Assembly: GCF_008727875.1 (NCBI RefSeq)
Contig: NZ_VTWS01000001.1
Coordinates: 930,001-994,000 of the forward strand
DNA length: 64,000 bases
Reading direction: 5' to 3'
From: Larkinella humicola
Lineage (GTDB): Bacteria > Bacteroidota > Bacteroidia > Cytophagales > Spirosomataceae
Positions within the stretch are counted from its first letter, which is position 1. The number at the start of each line of letters is the position of its first letter. A program made the position numbers and the translations under genes. Shown here in pieces: positions 35,298 to 43,980 of this stretch. The notes beneath the pieces were generated by a model. The model made no database searches. It saw only the letters and a list, made by a program, of their open reading frames with translations, and was not told the DNA's origin.

Positions 35298-36924
35298 CCC
35301 GCCCGAATCGCCGGGCCGCCGACAGTTTCTGGAGCAAGCAGCCGGACTCGGTTTAACTGCTATGCTGGCCGGATCGGCGGGTTTGAGTGCCTGCCAGCCG
35401 TCATCTCTCCAACACATCAAGGGCGGCATGATCGGAGCAAATCATGCGGTCGGCCATTTGCTGCGGAATCCGGAAAAACTGCCCCCGCCGACGCAGACAC
35501 TGAAAACGGAAGTCCTGATTGTGGGCGGTGGCGTTGCGGGTTTGTCGGCCCGGCGCTGGCTCTGGCAGCAGGGCATGCGGGACGTGTTGCTGGTGGAATT
35601 GGCGGATCGGCCGGGCGGGAATGCCGTCAGTGGTCAGAATGCCGTATCGGCCTATCCGTGGGGGGCGCATTATCTACCGATTCCTGATCTCCGCAATCGC
35701 GAACTGCTTGATTTCCTGACCGAAAGCCAGGTCATTACCGGTTTTGATGCAGGCGGTTTACCGGTTTACAATGACTACTACCTGTGCCACGATCCCGAAG
35801 AACGGCTGTTCATCAACGGACACTGGCAGGAAGGGCTGGTGCCGGAAGTAGGGATTTCGGCCGACGACAAACAGCAGATCGTCCGGTTTTTTAAACTCGT
35901 AGACGAACTGAAACAAGCCAAAGGAAGGGATGGCCGGGATGCCTTTGCGATTCCGCTCGAGGGGTCTTCGACGGATGACCGCTTCCGGCAGTGGGATGCA
36001 GTTTCGTTCGAAACGTATTTGAACGAGCTGCAGTTTACCTCACCGTATTTGCGCTGGTTTCTGGAATACGGTTGCAAGGATGATTACGGAACGACTCTGG
36101 CCAACACCTCAGCCTGGGCCGGTTTGCATTATTTTGCCGCCCGAAAAGGCGTTGCAGCCAATGCCGAAGCCAATGCGGTGCTGACCTGGCCGGAAGGCAA
36201 TGCGTTCCTAATTAATCAACTGGAAGAGCAGGCAAAGTCGCCCATCCAATCCAACCGGCTCATTTTCAGTGTCGAAGAAACCGATCTGGGCGTTCGCATT
36301 CTCAGTTACGATGTGGCTCAGAAAACGACCATTGCGATTCAGGCCCGGAAGGTGTTGCTGGCGACGCCCCAGTTCATTACGAAGAATCTAATCAAAAACC
36401 GGGTAATCGCCGGATTTGAATACGCTCCCTGGCTGGTAGCGAATCTAACCGTCAATGGATTGCCGCAGAGCCGGGGCATGCCACTCTGCTGGGATAACGT
36501 GATCTACGGAAGCCCCTCCGTCGGCTACGTCACGGCTACGCACCAGCACTTGAAAGCGACGGACCGGAAAGTGATTACCGTGTATTGGCCGCTGGTTCAG
36601 GAACCGCCCGATGTAGCCCGGCGCAAAGCGTACCAAACGCCGTATGAAGACTGGGTATCGGTGCTGGTGGCCGATCTGGAAAGGGCGCATCCCGGTGTTA
36701 GTGACTACATTACGACCATCGATTGCTGGGTTTGGGGGCACGGGATGATAGCGCCCACGCCCGGGTTTATCTGGGGTGAAGCCCGCCAAAAAGCCGCCAC
36801 TGCCATCCATAACAAACTCTATTTTGCCCACTCGGACCTGAGCGGTATTTCGATTTTTGAGGAGGCCTTTTACCAGGGCATTCGGGCTGCCAAAGAAATT
36901 TTGGGGCAAAAATCCTCCGCCTGA
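35272..36924 (+). CDS. FAD-dependent oxidoreductase, Tat/lipobox leader
   Basis: 550 aa; the ATG at 35272 overlaps the previous gene by 26 bp. The leader has a twin-arginine-like GRRQFLEQAA (16-25), a hydrophobic stretch and LSAC (Cys41). The dinucleotide fold is LIVGGGVAGLSARRWL (GxGxxG, 85-90), with ADRPGGNA completing the FAD site and a C-terminal YFAHSDLSGISIFEEAFYQG closing the FAD fold, as in amine oxidase/phytoene desaturase relatives. With SAM decarboxylase and aminopropyltransferase upstream, oxidation of a polyamine product on the periplasmic face is an attractive guess. The reaction is not established. Confidence 0.82.
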   Translation: MTGRPTPTDPPESPGRRQFLEQAAGLGLTAMLAGSAGLSACQPSSLQHIKGGMIGANHAVGHLLRNPEKLPPPTQTLKTEVLIVGGGVAGLSARRWLWQQGMRDVLLVELADRPGGNAVSGQNAVSAYPWGAHYLPIPDLRNRELLDFLTESQVITGFDAGGLPVYNDYYLCHDPEERLFINGHWQEGLVPEVGISADDKQQIVRFFKLVDELKQAKGRDGRDAFAIPLEGSSTDDRFRQWDAVSFETYLNELQFTSPYLRWFLEYGCKDDYGTTLANTSAWAGLHYFAARKGVAANAEANAVLTWPEGNAFLINQLEEQAKSPIQSNRLIFSVEETDLGVRILSYDVAQKTTIAIQARKVLLATPQFITKNLIKNRVIAGFEYAPWLVANLTVNGLPQSRGMPLCWDNVIYGSPSVGYVTATHQHLKATDRKVITVYWPLVQEPPDVARRKAYQTPYEDWVSVLVADLERAHPGVSDYITTIDCWVWGHGMIAPTPGFIWGEARQKAATAIHNKLYFAHSDLSGISIFEEAFYQGIRAAKEILGQKSSA

Positions 36925-36982
36925 CAATCTATCGGAACGACTGATCGTTGCTCCAACAGGAAGCACCCACCGCCCCCATTTC

Positions 36983-37450
36983 ATGAAGCGAACCTTACTT
37001 TTCTGCTTTTTCTTATTCGGATTATTCGTTGAATCTCAAGCCCAGTTGGGCAACCGGAAACCCATCAACCGGGCCGAATTCATTCGGCTCATGCAAACCG
37101 TGGCCGCTGGTCTCAACGAGAACAATGGTCGAAAAGCAGCCGACTGTTTCACGCTCGATGCCATTTATTCCGAACCGCCCAACAAACAGATTTACCGGGG
37201 TCGTGACCGGATTTTTGAGTTTTTTGGCGGCTGGAAAGGACGACCGAAAGTGGTGCAAATGGTGTGGCACCACCTGACATTCGATGAACAAACCCAGGTT
37301 GGCTCGGGCGAGTTTACGCTCACCAACGGTTCCAGTGCGCACGGCATGGTCAGTGTCAAAATCCGCGAAGGCTTGATCGGCAACTGGCGGGAATATTTCT
37401 ACCAGTCCGCGCTGGACTGGAACGGTTTTATCTTGCAAAATCCGTTTTGA
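36983..37450 (+). CDS. NTF2/SnoaL-like exported protein
   Basis: 155 aa from the ATG at 36983 (MKRTLLFCFFLFGLFVESQAQ, a clean signal peptide). The mature part has the NTF2-like cone pattern: LNENNGRKAADCFTLDAIYS, GRDRIFEFFGGW, a central WHHLTFDE and GEFTLTN. Members bind small ligands or act as enzymes; nothing here fixes one. It follows the FAD oxidoreductase by 58 bp on the same strand and may be part of the same transcript. Confidence 0.75.
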   Translation: MKRTLLFCFFLFGLFVESQAQLGNRKPINRAEFIRLMQTVAAGLNENNGRKAADCFTLDAIYSEPPNKQIYRGRDRIFEFFGGWKGRPKVVQMVWHHLTFDEQTQVGSGEFTLTNGSSAHGMVSVKIREGLIGNWREYFYQSALDWNGFILQNPF

Positions 37451-37752
37451 GTTCTGGTTTTAACGATCGTTAAATGGTTTTAGGACTTTCGCTTTCTGAT
37501 TCGTTCTCCTAAAGGCCGGGTGGGTCAAGCGAAAAAATAACTCCATGTTAACCGAACCGTTTCAACAGCCAGAAAACCGTTAAAACGGTTCCTTTATGAT
37601 TCGGTCTCACTTCAATTTACCCACAGCTAAAGCAGTGGGCTGATAAACAGTTACTCCGGCAAACACCCAACTTCTTTACCTGGATTATCCCTTCTGTTAA
37701 ACTTTTTGGCAGGCTTCCGGTTACTATTCTGTATAGACCACAAATTGCAATT
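37451..37752. other. 302-bp intergenic region
   Basis: No reading frame or strong structure. It contains a weak AACCGTTT.../AAAACGGTT dyad around 37554-37592 that may act as terminator or leader structure, and presumably the promoter of the 103-aa gene. Confidence 0.5.
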
Positions 37753-38064
37753 ATGGATAAGCTACAGAAGTTTGAATTGATGAATAAGATTGTTCGTGAA
37801 TTCGAGGATCTTCAAAATAGTCAGACGGCCCTCATTCAGAAAATCGGAAAGATCGAAGTCGACAACATGAATGGGTTGAATGACGCGAATCTGGAAAAAA
37901 CGCTGGGAACCATGCACGGAAAAATCGCCGAAAACCTGGATTCCATCACGGAGATTTTCTCCTACTTCGAGAGCAAACGTGATGAGTATGCCGAGAAGAA
38001 CGGGGCGGCCATTGCGGCACTTGAAGCGGCTGCAGCCATTGAAGCGGCCAAAGCGGCTAATTAA
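37753..38064 (+). CDS. Small helical hypothetical protein (103 aa)
   Basis: ATG at 37753. Almost entirely predicted helix, with heptad spacing in FELMNKIVREFEDLQNSQTA and a C-terminal Ala/Glu-rich tail (AALEAAAAIEAAKAAN). No family recognised. Normal codon use and its spacing to the next gene (95 bp) suggest a genuine gene. Confidence 0.65.
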   Translation: MDKLQKFELMNKIVREFEDLQNSQTALIQKIGKIEVDNMNGLNDANLEKTLGTMHGKIAENLDSITEIFSYFESKRDEYAEKNGAAIAALEAAAAIEAAKAAN

Positions 38065-38159
38065 ACACTAGCCCACTGATCCAGCCTATCCGCCGTTCCG
38101 GTGGAGACTCCTGGTTGAGTGGGCAACTTTTTTTCCATTCCTACCTAACTCCAGCAGGC

Positions 38160-38369
38160 ATGTTACATTTTCAACTGGTCGAAAAAGACGATATCTCGCA
38201 GCACAATGAATATTTTGAAGTGCATACGACCCAGGATGACGCGCATCACAAGAGTCTCTTTTTTACTACCAATGAAGAAAATCTGGAAGAGGTAGCGGCT
38301 GTCATTGTTGCCGAGCACATGCCGAACGCCAAACACTGGACGATCATTCCGCACCGGAAAGATAGTTAA
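38160..38369 (+). CDS. Small hypothetical protein (69 aa)
   Basis: The ATG at 38160 (MLHFQLVEKDD) was preferred to a TTG at 38115. Acidic and soluble, with alternating strand and helix character (YFEVHTTQDDAHHKSLFFTT, then ENLEEVAAVIVAEHM). No domain known. It is convergent with the sulfatase gene with only 12 bp between stops and no hairpin. Confidence 0.6.
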   Translation: MLHFQLVEKDDISQHNEYFEVHTTQDDAHHKSLFFTTNEENLEEVAAVIVAEHMPNAKHWTIIPHRKDS

Positions 38370-38381
38370 CCGTACACCGCT

Positions 38382-39962
38382 CTATTTGTCGACCCGGCCC
38401 GCCGGACGCACGTTTTTCCCTTCCCGTTTCTGCAAATCATCCCCCAAATCGGCGCGGGCTTCGTCGGCTAGTTTTTCCAGAACCGCCACAATTTCAGGGT
38501 TTTGCTCACGGACATCATACCGCTCACTGGGGTCGCGCCGGAGGTCATATAGGGCGACCGGAAACGCATGGTCTTCGGTATTTGGACCCGGCTGTCCGCC
38601 TTTGCCCGGTGGAAACCCTTCATAGGTACGACCCGGATGGGCAAAAACCAGTTTCCAATCCCCTTTCCGAACGGCTTCCAGGCTGTTTTTCCGGTAATAA
38701 TAGAAGAAATGATCGCGGGGCGTAACGGTTTCGTCTCCTTTCAGCAACGCCACCATGTCGACGCCATCAATGGCTTTCTTCGGCAGCCGGGAACCGCACA
38801 ACCTGACAACCGTCGGCAGAATCTCCATCGTTGTCAACAACTTGTTGCAAACCCGCCCCGCCGGAACCACGCCCGGCCAGCGAATGATACAGGGTACACG
38901 GTGACCGCCCTCGAACGACGTTCCTTTGCCCTCCCGAAAACCGCCCGCCGAACCCGCATGGTCGCCATAATTCAGCCAGGGGCCGTTGTCGCTGGTGAAA
39001 ATGACGAGGGTATTTTTGTCCAGTCCCTGGTGTTTCAGTTCCTGCATAATCTGCCCCACCGACCAATCCAGTTCCATCATCACATCGCCCAGCAACCCGA
39101 TGGCACTTTTGCCCCGAAACCGGCTGGAAGCTGCCAGCGGTACGTGCGGCAACGGGTGCGGTACATACAGAAAAAACGGTACTTTTTTGTGTTTCCGAAT
39201 AAAACCGATGGCCCGCTCCGTGATCGAAGGCGTCAGGTGGCTCGCATCGTCCAGCGTCCGGATTTCCTTACCGGGTGAACTGCCTTCGATCAGATGCAAA
39301 GCCGGGTAGTTAGCCATCGCTTGATTGGGATGGAGCGGCCACATGTCGTGCGAATACGGCACGCCATAAAATTCATCAAAACCCTGTTGTTGTGGCAGAA
39401 ACTTCGTCTGACTCCCCAAATGCCACTTCCCGAAAATACCGGTTGCGTAGCCTTTTTCTTTCAGCAACTCCGCAATCGTCTCTTCCTCAGGGTTGAGTCC
39501 AACCGGAGAATTAGGTCCGAAAGCCCCGGAAATACCGAGCCGGTTGGGATAACAGCCCGTCAGCAAAGCCGCCCGCGAAGCACTGCAAACTGCCTGAGCC
39601 GCCAGAAAACTCGTAAACCGGGTTCCCTCTGCCGCCATCCGATCGAGATTGGGCGTCGTGTAACCCAGCGCACCGTAGCACGACAAATCGCCGTAACCCA
39701 GATCGTCGATAAAAAACAGAACCACATTGGGCTTTGTCGGCGCCGGTGGACTGACCCAGCCGCTGAGCGTGGGTAACAGTCCGGCGAAAAGAAGCAATGA
39801 AAAGATGGTCAACAAGGTTTTGGGCTGTTTGCCCCTAAATCCCGAACGTCGGCCCGGTCTGAAGGGGACTTTCAGATCCGGATTAAGCAGTGTCCAAGTC
39901 CCCTTCAGGCCGGGCCGACGTTCGGGATTTAGGGGCAAACGTTTAAGTTTTTGGCGAGTCAT
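38382..39962 (-). CDS. Sulfatase (arylsulfatase family), N-terminus interrupted by a palindromic repeat
   Basis: 526 aa from the ATG at 39962, 6 bp after the MFS stop. The active-site motif CSASR (Cys126, CxAxR form of the sulfatase signature) would be matured to formylglycine. Metal ligands appear in VVLFFIDDLGYGDLSCYG (about 80-97) and FTSDNGPW. Residues about 9-45 are translation of a repeat (LPLNPERRPGLKG...GFRGK). The hydrophobic part of the signal peptide (TLLTIFSLLLFAGLLPTLSG) follows. A TTG at 39815 is the alternative start if the repeat is not translated. It is last in the operon from 52647; periplasmic removal of sulfate from a glycan is likely. Confidence 0.85.
   Translation of the reverse strand: MTRQKLKRLPLNPERRPGLKGTWTLLNPDLKVPFRPGRRSGFRGKQPKTLLTIFSLLLFAGLLPTLSGWVSPPAPTKPNVVLFFIDDLGYGDLSCYGALGYTTPNLDRMAAEGTRFTSFLAAQAVCSASRAALLTGCYPNRLGISGAFGPNSPVGLNPEEETIAELLKEKGYATGIFGKWHLGSQTKFLPQQQGFDEFYGVPYSHDMWPLHPNQAMANYPALHLIEGSSPGKEIRTLDDASHLTPSITERAIGFIRKHKKVPFFLYVPHPLPHVPLAASSRFRGKSAIGLLGDVMMELDWSVGQIMQELKHQGLDKNTLVIFTSDNGPWLNYGDHAGSAGGFREGKGTSFEGGHRVPCIIRWPGVVPAGRVCNKLLTTMEILPTVVRLCGSRLPKKAIDGVDMVALLKGDETVTPRDHFFYYYRKNSLEAVRKGDWKLVFAHPGRTYEGFPPGKGGQPGPNTEDHAFPVALYDLRRDPSERYDVREQNPEIVAVLEKLADEARADLGDDLQKREGKNVRPAGRVDK
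39827..39940. repeat. Palindromic repeat, CCCCTAAATCC family (long-stem form), inside sulfatase ORF
   Basis: 45-nt arms (39827-39871 and 39896-39940) differ at one position; the loop of 24 nt reads TCAGATCCGGATTAAGCAGTGTCC. The arms carry the GAACGTCGGCCCGG block. Both arms and loop are open in the sulfatase reading frame, so the element occupies part of the signal-peptide region. Confidence 0.88.
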
Positions 39963-39968
39963 TCGGAA

Positions 39969-41273
39969 TCAGGTCAATTGATTTAGCTCGACCAATTTAG
40001 ACTTTCTGGTTAAGAAATGGATAATCGTCCAGACAATTAAATAGGTAAATCCGCAAATCGTGAATAGAACATTATACCCCGCCGACAAATTACCGGCTTC
40101 TTTGTAGCGATCCAGTAAATCCCCCACTAGCATCGGGAAAAAGATCCCACCCACGGCTCCGGCCATTCCGCCAATGCCGACCACCGAGCTAACGGCCTGT
40201 TTGGGAAAAAGATCGGAAGCCATCGTGAAGATGTTGGTAGCCCAGGCCTGATGCACGGCAACGGCCAGACTAATCAGCGCGACGACCATCCAGACGTTGG
40301 TAGCAAATTGCGCCAGAATGATCGAGATTTCCAGAATGGCAAAAATTAACAGGGCGGTTTTGCGGGCTTTCAAAGTCGGCCAGCCAGCTTTAATGAGCCA
40401 CGACGAGAAATAGCCTCCGCCGATGCTGCCCACGGTTGTGGCGGTATAAATAATCATTAACTCCGGGCTTATTTTTTTTAAATCCAGATTATAAGTACTT
40501 GAAAAATAGGACGGTAACCAGAACAAAAAGAACCAGAAAATCGGATCGATCAGGGCTTTTCCGGTGATGAACGCCCAGGTTTGCGGCAGCGTAAACAGCT
40601 TGAACCACTGGATCGAAACCTGGTTGTCGGCTTCGTTTTCGTCCTTTTCCTGCCCATTTGTGATCAGGAAAAACTCTTCTGGAGTCAGGCGTTTTTGCCG
40701 GGAAGGAATGTCGTAAAAAATCAACCAGAAAATCAGCCAGACAAAGCCCAGACCGCCGGTGATCCAGAACACCTCCTGCCAGCCGTAGGCACTTAATATC
40801 CAGGGAACCAGCACCAACGCCAGCACGACGCCAACGCTGGTTCCCGAATTGAAAATACCGGTTGCCAGTCCGCGTTCTTTTTTGGGAAACCACTCGGCCA
40901 CGGTTTTGACAGCCGCCGGAAAATTGCCAGCCTCCCCGAGCCCGAGCCCAATCCGCGCCAAACCGAACCCCACGGCTCCGCGGGCCACGGCGTGGAGCAT
41001 CCCGGCCACGCTCCAGAAAACAATGGTGATCGTGTAGCCGAGTTTGGTGCCGGTTTTGTCGATCAGCCAGCCCGAAAGCCCCAGGCCAATGGCATAGGCG
41101 GCCGTAAACGCCATCACAATCCGGGCATAATCCGTTTCCGTCCAGTTGAATTCCGTTTCGAGAATGGGTTTCAACAAGCCAATAATCTGGCGATCAAGGT
41201 AATTGATGGTCGTCGCTAAAAACACCAGCGCGACAACAATCCAGCGGTAATTTTTAATTTGAACGGTCGACAC
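39969..41273 (-). CDS. MFS transporter, ACS family (hexuronate/sugar-acid type)
   Basis: 434 aa with a GTG start at 41273 (GTG TCG ACC). Twelve hydrophobic segments. The N-terminal signature TTINYLDRQIIGLLKPIL is typical of ExuT/DgoT-like anion:cation symporters, and ARIGLGLGEAGNFPAAVKTV followed by EWFPKKERGLATGIFNSG is the ACS-family hallmark. It imports a monocarboxylic sugar acid with protons. In this operon the cargo may be galactonate or its dehydrated keto acid. The next gene starts 6 bp after its stop. Confidence 0.9.
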   Translation of the reverse strand: MSTVQIKNYRWIVVALVFLATTINYLDRQIIGLLKPILETEFNWTETDYARIVMAFTAAYAIGLGLSGWLIDKTGTKLGYTITIVFWSVAGMLHAVARGAVGFGLARIGLGLGEAGNFPAAVKTVAEWFPKKERGLATGIFNSGTSVGVVLALVLVPWILSAYGWQEVFWITGGLGFVWLIFWLIFYDIPSRQKRLTPEEFFLITNGQEKDENEADNQVSIQWFKLFTLPQTWAFITGKALIDPIFWFFLFWLPSYFSSTYNLDLKKISPELMIIYTATTVGSIGGGYFSSWLIKAGWPTLKARKTALLIFAILEISIILAQFATNVWMVVALISLAVAVHQAWATNIFTMASDLFPKQAVSSVVGIGGMAGAVGGIFFPMLVGDLLDRYKEAGNLSAGYNVLFTICGFTYLIVWTIIHFLTRKSKLVELNQLT

Positions 41274-41311
41274 GCGGGTTAGGGTCTTGGGTGAATAGTC
41301 AGTAGGAAACG

Positions 41312-41959
41312 TCAGGTGGAACGGGTTGTGAGCTGGTTGACAAACTGCCGGAAATGCTGTTGTAAACCGTCCCAGTTTTTTTGCTGAATCAGTTTAGAAT
41401 CAAAGAGTTGTCCACCAATACCCAGTCCGTCGGCTCCGGCTTTCAGGAAGTCAGTCATGTTGGCGAGACTCACCCCGCCGGTCGGCACCAGCTTGATCTG
41501 ATTCAACGGACCTTTGACCTCTTTCAGGTACGAGGGCCCGAGCGAGGCCGCGGGGAAAACCTTGACCATACTGGCCCCCAGCGACCAGGCTTTGTAAATT
41601 TCGGAAGGCGTAAAAGCACCCGGAAAGATGGGAATATCACGCGCCACGCACGTCCGGATCACGTTTTCGTTGAGAATGGGCGTTACGATAAACTGCGCGC
41701 CAGCCGCCAGCGCCCGCTCCAGTTCCGGCTCCGTACAAACCGTTCCGGCACCAATGTTCAGCCCGGTTTGTTCCTGCGCAACGGCATACCGAATCAGGTC
41801 TTCGGCACCAGCGGTATTCATCGTTATTTCAATGGTGGTGAGACCAGCGTTCCGGTAAATCGGCAGGATTTGAATCACGTCCTCCACCGCCAGATTTCTG
41901 ACAATTCCGATGATGGGGGCTTTTTTGAATAAATCCCACGAGAAAAGAGTCTGACTCAT
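41312..41959 (-). CDS. dgoA: KDPG/KDPGal aldolase family protein
   Basis: 215 aa, ATG at 41959. The Schiff-base Lys is in GASMVKVFPAASLGP; the catalytic Glu region is AGLTTIEITMN and the phosphate site is LVPTGGVSL. The family cleaves 2-keto-3-deoxy-6-phospho-sugar acids to pyruvate and glyceraldehyde 3-phosphate. Its position 11 bp after the deoxygalactonokinase gene points to the galactonate (DgoA) substrate and not gluconate. Confidence 0.88.
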   Translation of the reverse strand: MSQTLFSWDLFKKAPIIGIVRNLAVEDVIQILPIYRNAGLTTIEITMNTAGAEDLIRYAVAQEQTGLNIGAGTVCTEPELERALAAGAQFIVTPILNENVIRTCVARDIPIFPGAFTPSEIYKAWSLGASMVKVFPAASLGPSYLKEVKGPLNQIKLVPTGGVSLANMTDFLKAGADGLGIGGQLFDSKLIQQKNWDGLQQHFRQFVNQLTTRST

Positions 41960-41970
41960 TCGAAGACGGC

Positions 41971-42969
41971 TTAGACGTTTAGGTTCTGATTTTGGAACAG
42001 AATAACCTGCCCAATGATGGCGGCTTTGTCAATCCGTTCGGCAGCTATGGTGGTCGTTCGTCCGGCTAAGTTCAGGTCTTCAATCGCCTGTTTATAAAAC
42101 GGAAACAGGTTGGTTCCACTGCATAAAACCAGTTGCCAGTTCTCCTTTTCCTGAAGCGGTTTTAGTTCAGCACCAATCAACAATCCACTCAGGTAGAACG
42201 CATTTTGCTGCTTCGTTAAATTTCCAAACAATTGATTGGTCCTAACGGTAAACAATCGGTTCAAAAGTGGCGAACCGGCCTCCGAAAGACCCGCTTTAAA
42301 AGCCGCCAGATGAGTCTCCGAAAAGTCGTTAAAACCACTGACATCCACGGAATCTTTTAAAATACTGGTGGAAGCCATCAGGTTGAAAACCTCGCCGGTC
42401 ATGTACGTTTCAAAATTCAGCAGTTGCCCCCCCTGCACATACATGTGCTTGGAATGGGTGCCCGGAAAGATGAAAATGGCTTCGTTAGGGCGGTTTCCTT
42501 CCCGGTCGAGGAGGGCGGTTAAGCCAATCAACTGCGTTTCTTCCCCCCGCATCACGTCTTCCTGACTCTTCACGCCGGAAATCAAAATCAGCTCGTGCGG
42601 AAACGTTTCGGTCGCATCGAAGTGGCGAAAACTGGCCTGACTGCCATCCATCGCGAAAGGCAAAGACGCATACGGGATTTCGTCCATGCCTATGGAGGAA
42701 GAAGCCATACCCGAAACCGCCACCGGAACCTGATCCAGTTTAATCCCGGCATTGCTGGCCAGTAAGTCGATCTGTTTCACCAGCGCATCCCGAAAGAACT
42801 GTTCCTTTCCAATACCGGATCGTTCCCCAATCGCTTTCCAGCTCGTGTAAATACTGGCGATACCCTGCTGCGAAGTAACTTCTTCAATCAACCGATAATC
42901 AGACCGGTTAATGAGTCGCAATCGAAAAAAAGAAGTCCCCCAGTCACAACATAATAAATAAGTACTCAT
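41971..42969 (-). CDS. dgoK: 2-dehydro-3-deoxygalactonokinase
   Basis: 332 aa, ATG at 42969. DgoK family motifs are clear: LLCCDWGTSFFRLRL (5-19), VAVSGMASSSIGMDEIPYA, ISGVKSQEDVMRGEETQLIG and FPGTHSKHM. It phosphorylates 2-keto-3-deoxygalactonate at the 6-position with ATP in the cytoplasm. It precedes the aldolase gene with an 11-bp gap. Confidence 0.92.
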   Translation of the reverse strand: MSTYLLCCDWGTSFFRLRLINRSDYRLIEEVTSQQGIASIYTSWKAIGERSGIGKEQFFRDALVKQIDLLASNAGIKLDQVPVAVSGMASSSIGMDEIPYASLPFAMDGSQASFRHFDATETFPHELILISGVKSQEDVMRGEETQLIGLTALLDREGNRPNEAIFIFPGTHSKHMYVQGGQLLNFETYMTGEVFNLMASTSILKDSVDVSGFNDFSETHLAAFKAGLSEAGSPLLNRLFTVRTNQLFGNLTKQQNAFYLSGLLIGAELKPLQEKENWQLVLCSGTNLFPFYKQAIEDLNLAGRTTTIAAERIDKAAIIGQVILFQNQNLNV

Positions 42970-43050
42970 TCAATAATCGGATGGTTAAGATGAAGTATTT
43001 TTTGTCATGGTTCTCATTAAAACCGCCTGGCAAATTGAAGTCGGATCGCA

Positions 43051-43917
43051 TTATTCCACCAGTTTACGGACATACGAAACCAGGTCCTGACTTCCAAGGT
43101 CTGGTTTAATCCCGTCTGGCAACCTCCTGAGAAACCAGCTCACTTCCCAGGTTAGCGATGCCCCAGGTTGCAATTCCTGCCAGCGTCCCTGCTGTTCAAT
43201 TTCGACATACGTTCCCGCCTGGTTGGTATATATTTCGATTTCAGCTTCGGAGGGAGCCGCTTCGTTGGCGGTGATTTCCGGAAATTTCTTCACAAATAGA
43301 ATTCCGTCCTTCACCTGTGCCAGCCACCCTTCAGAACCGTCGGCAAAAAATTTGTTGTGCAGGGACGGATAAGCGGTTTTCTGGTGCTGAAACCAGGTGA
43401 TTCCCTCCAGGTCTTCGGCCAGACCGGCGATGTTGCCCCAGCGGTTGTCACTTCCTGAGGGATAAAAAGTCAACCCGCCCGGATGCACGCGGGTTACTTC
43501 CCAGGGCGCGACCCGGCGCGGCTGGTCCGATCCGTTCGTGATCGTATACCGGATTGTAAAAGAGCGGTTGGGTTCATTTCCGGAAATTTCCTTCGTAACC
43601 ACATCCCCCAGCGTTGCCGCTTTCTGACTGACCAGCGTGACCCGGTTATTGTCGACAGAAACCGCATACGGTTGATGATCCAGCTCTGGCGGAGGGGTGT
43701 TGCCCCAGTCGCTCTGGGGACTCGGCCAGAACGTCGACCCCCAAAAATCCGGGTGTACGTCTTTTCCCGTCAGGAAATTCGCACCGTCGATCGTCAAAGC
43801 CGTGATCAGACCGCCAGTTTCCGGGTTTATTTCCAACGCCAGATTGGCCAGTTGAATGCGGTATAAACCGTTTTTTTGTTCCGGAGTTACCCGGTCATCC
43901 GTGTTTTGATTCGGCAT
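43051..43917 (-). CDS. DUF4380/aldose-epimerase-like protein
   Basis: 288 aa, no signal peptide, so cytoplasmic. It opens with LYRIQLANLALEINPETGGL, a galactose-mutarotase-like supersandwich start, and carries WPSPQSDWGNTPPPELDHQP and PRRVAPWEVTRVHPGG, matching DUF4380. Such proteins may epimerise or bind sugars. In this operon a mutarotase-like step on the imported sugar or lactone is plausible. Confidence 0.75.
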   Translation of the reverse strand: MPNQNTDDRVTPEQKNGLYRIQLANLALEINPETGGLITALTIDGANFLTGKDVHPDFWGSTFWPSPQSDWGNTPPPELDHQPYAVSVDNNRVTLVSQKAATLGDVVTKEISGNEPNRSFTIRYTITNGSDQPRRVAPWEVTRVHPGGLTFYPSGSDNRWGNIAGLAEDLEGITWFQHQKTAYPSLHNKFFADGSEGWLAQVKDGILFVKKFPEITANEAAPSEAEIEIYTNQAGTYVEIEQQGRWQELQPGASLTWEVSWFLRRLPDGIKPDLGSQDLVSYVRKLVE

Positions 43918-43980
43918 GAAAGAATTTGACTAAAAAGTGATTCGGACCTTTTTTCAGGAAGTCCGAATGGATTCGCTGGC

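Noticed and set aside
38382-39962. Sulfatase regarded as a frameshifted or broken gene because of the repeat
   Set aside because: The frame is intact through the element, and the catalytic CSASR motif and metal ligands are present.
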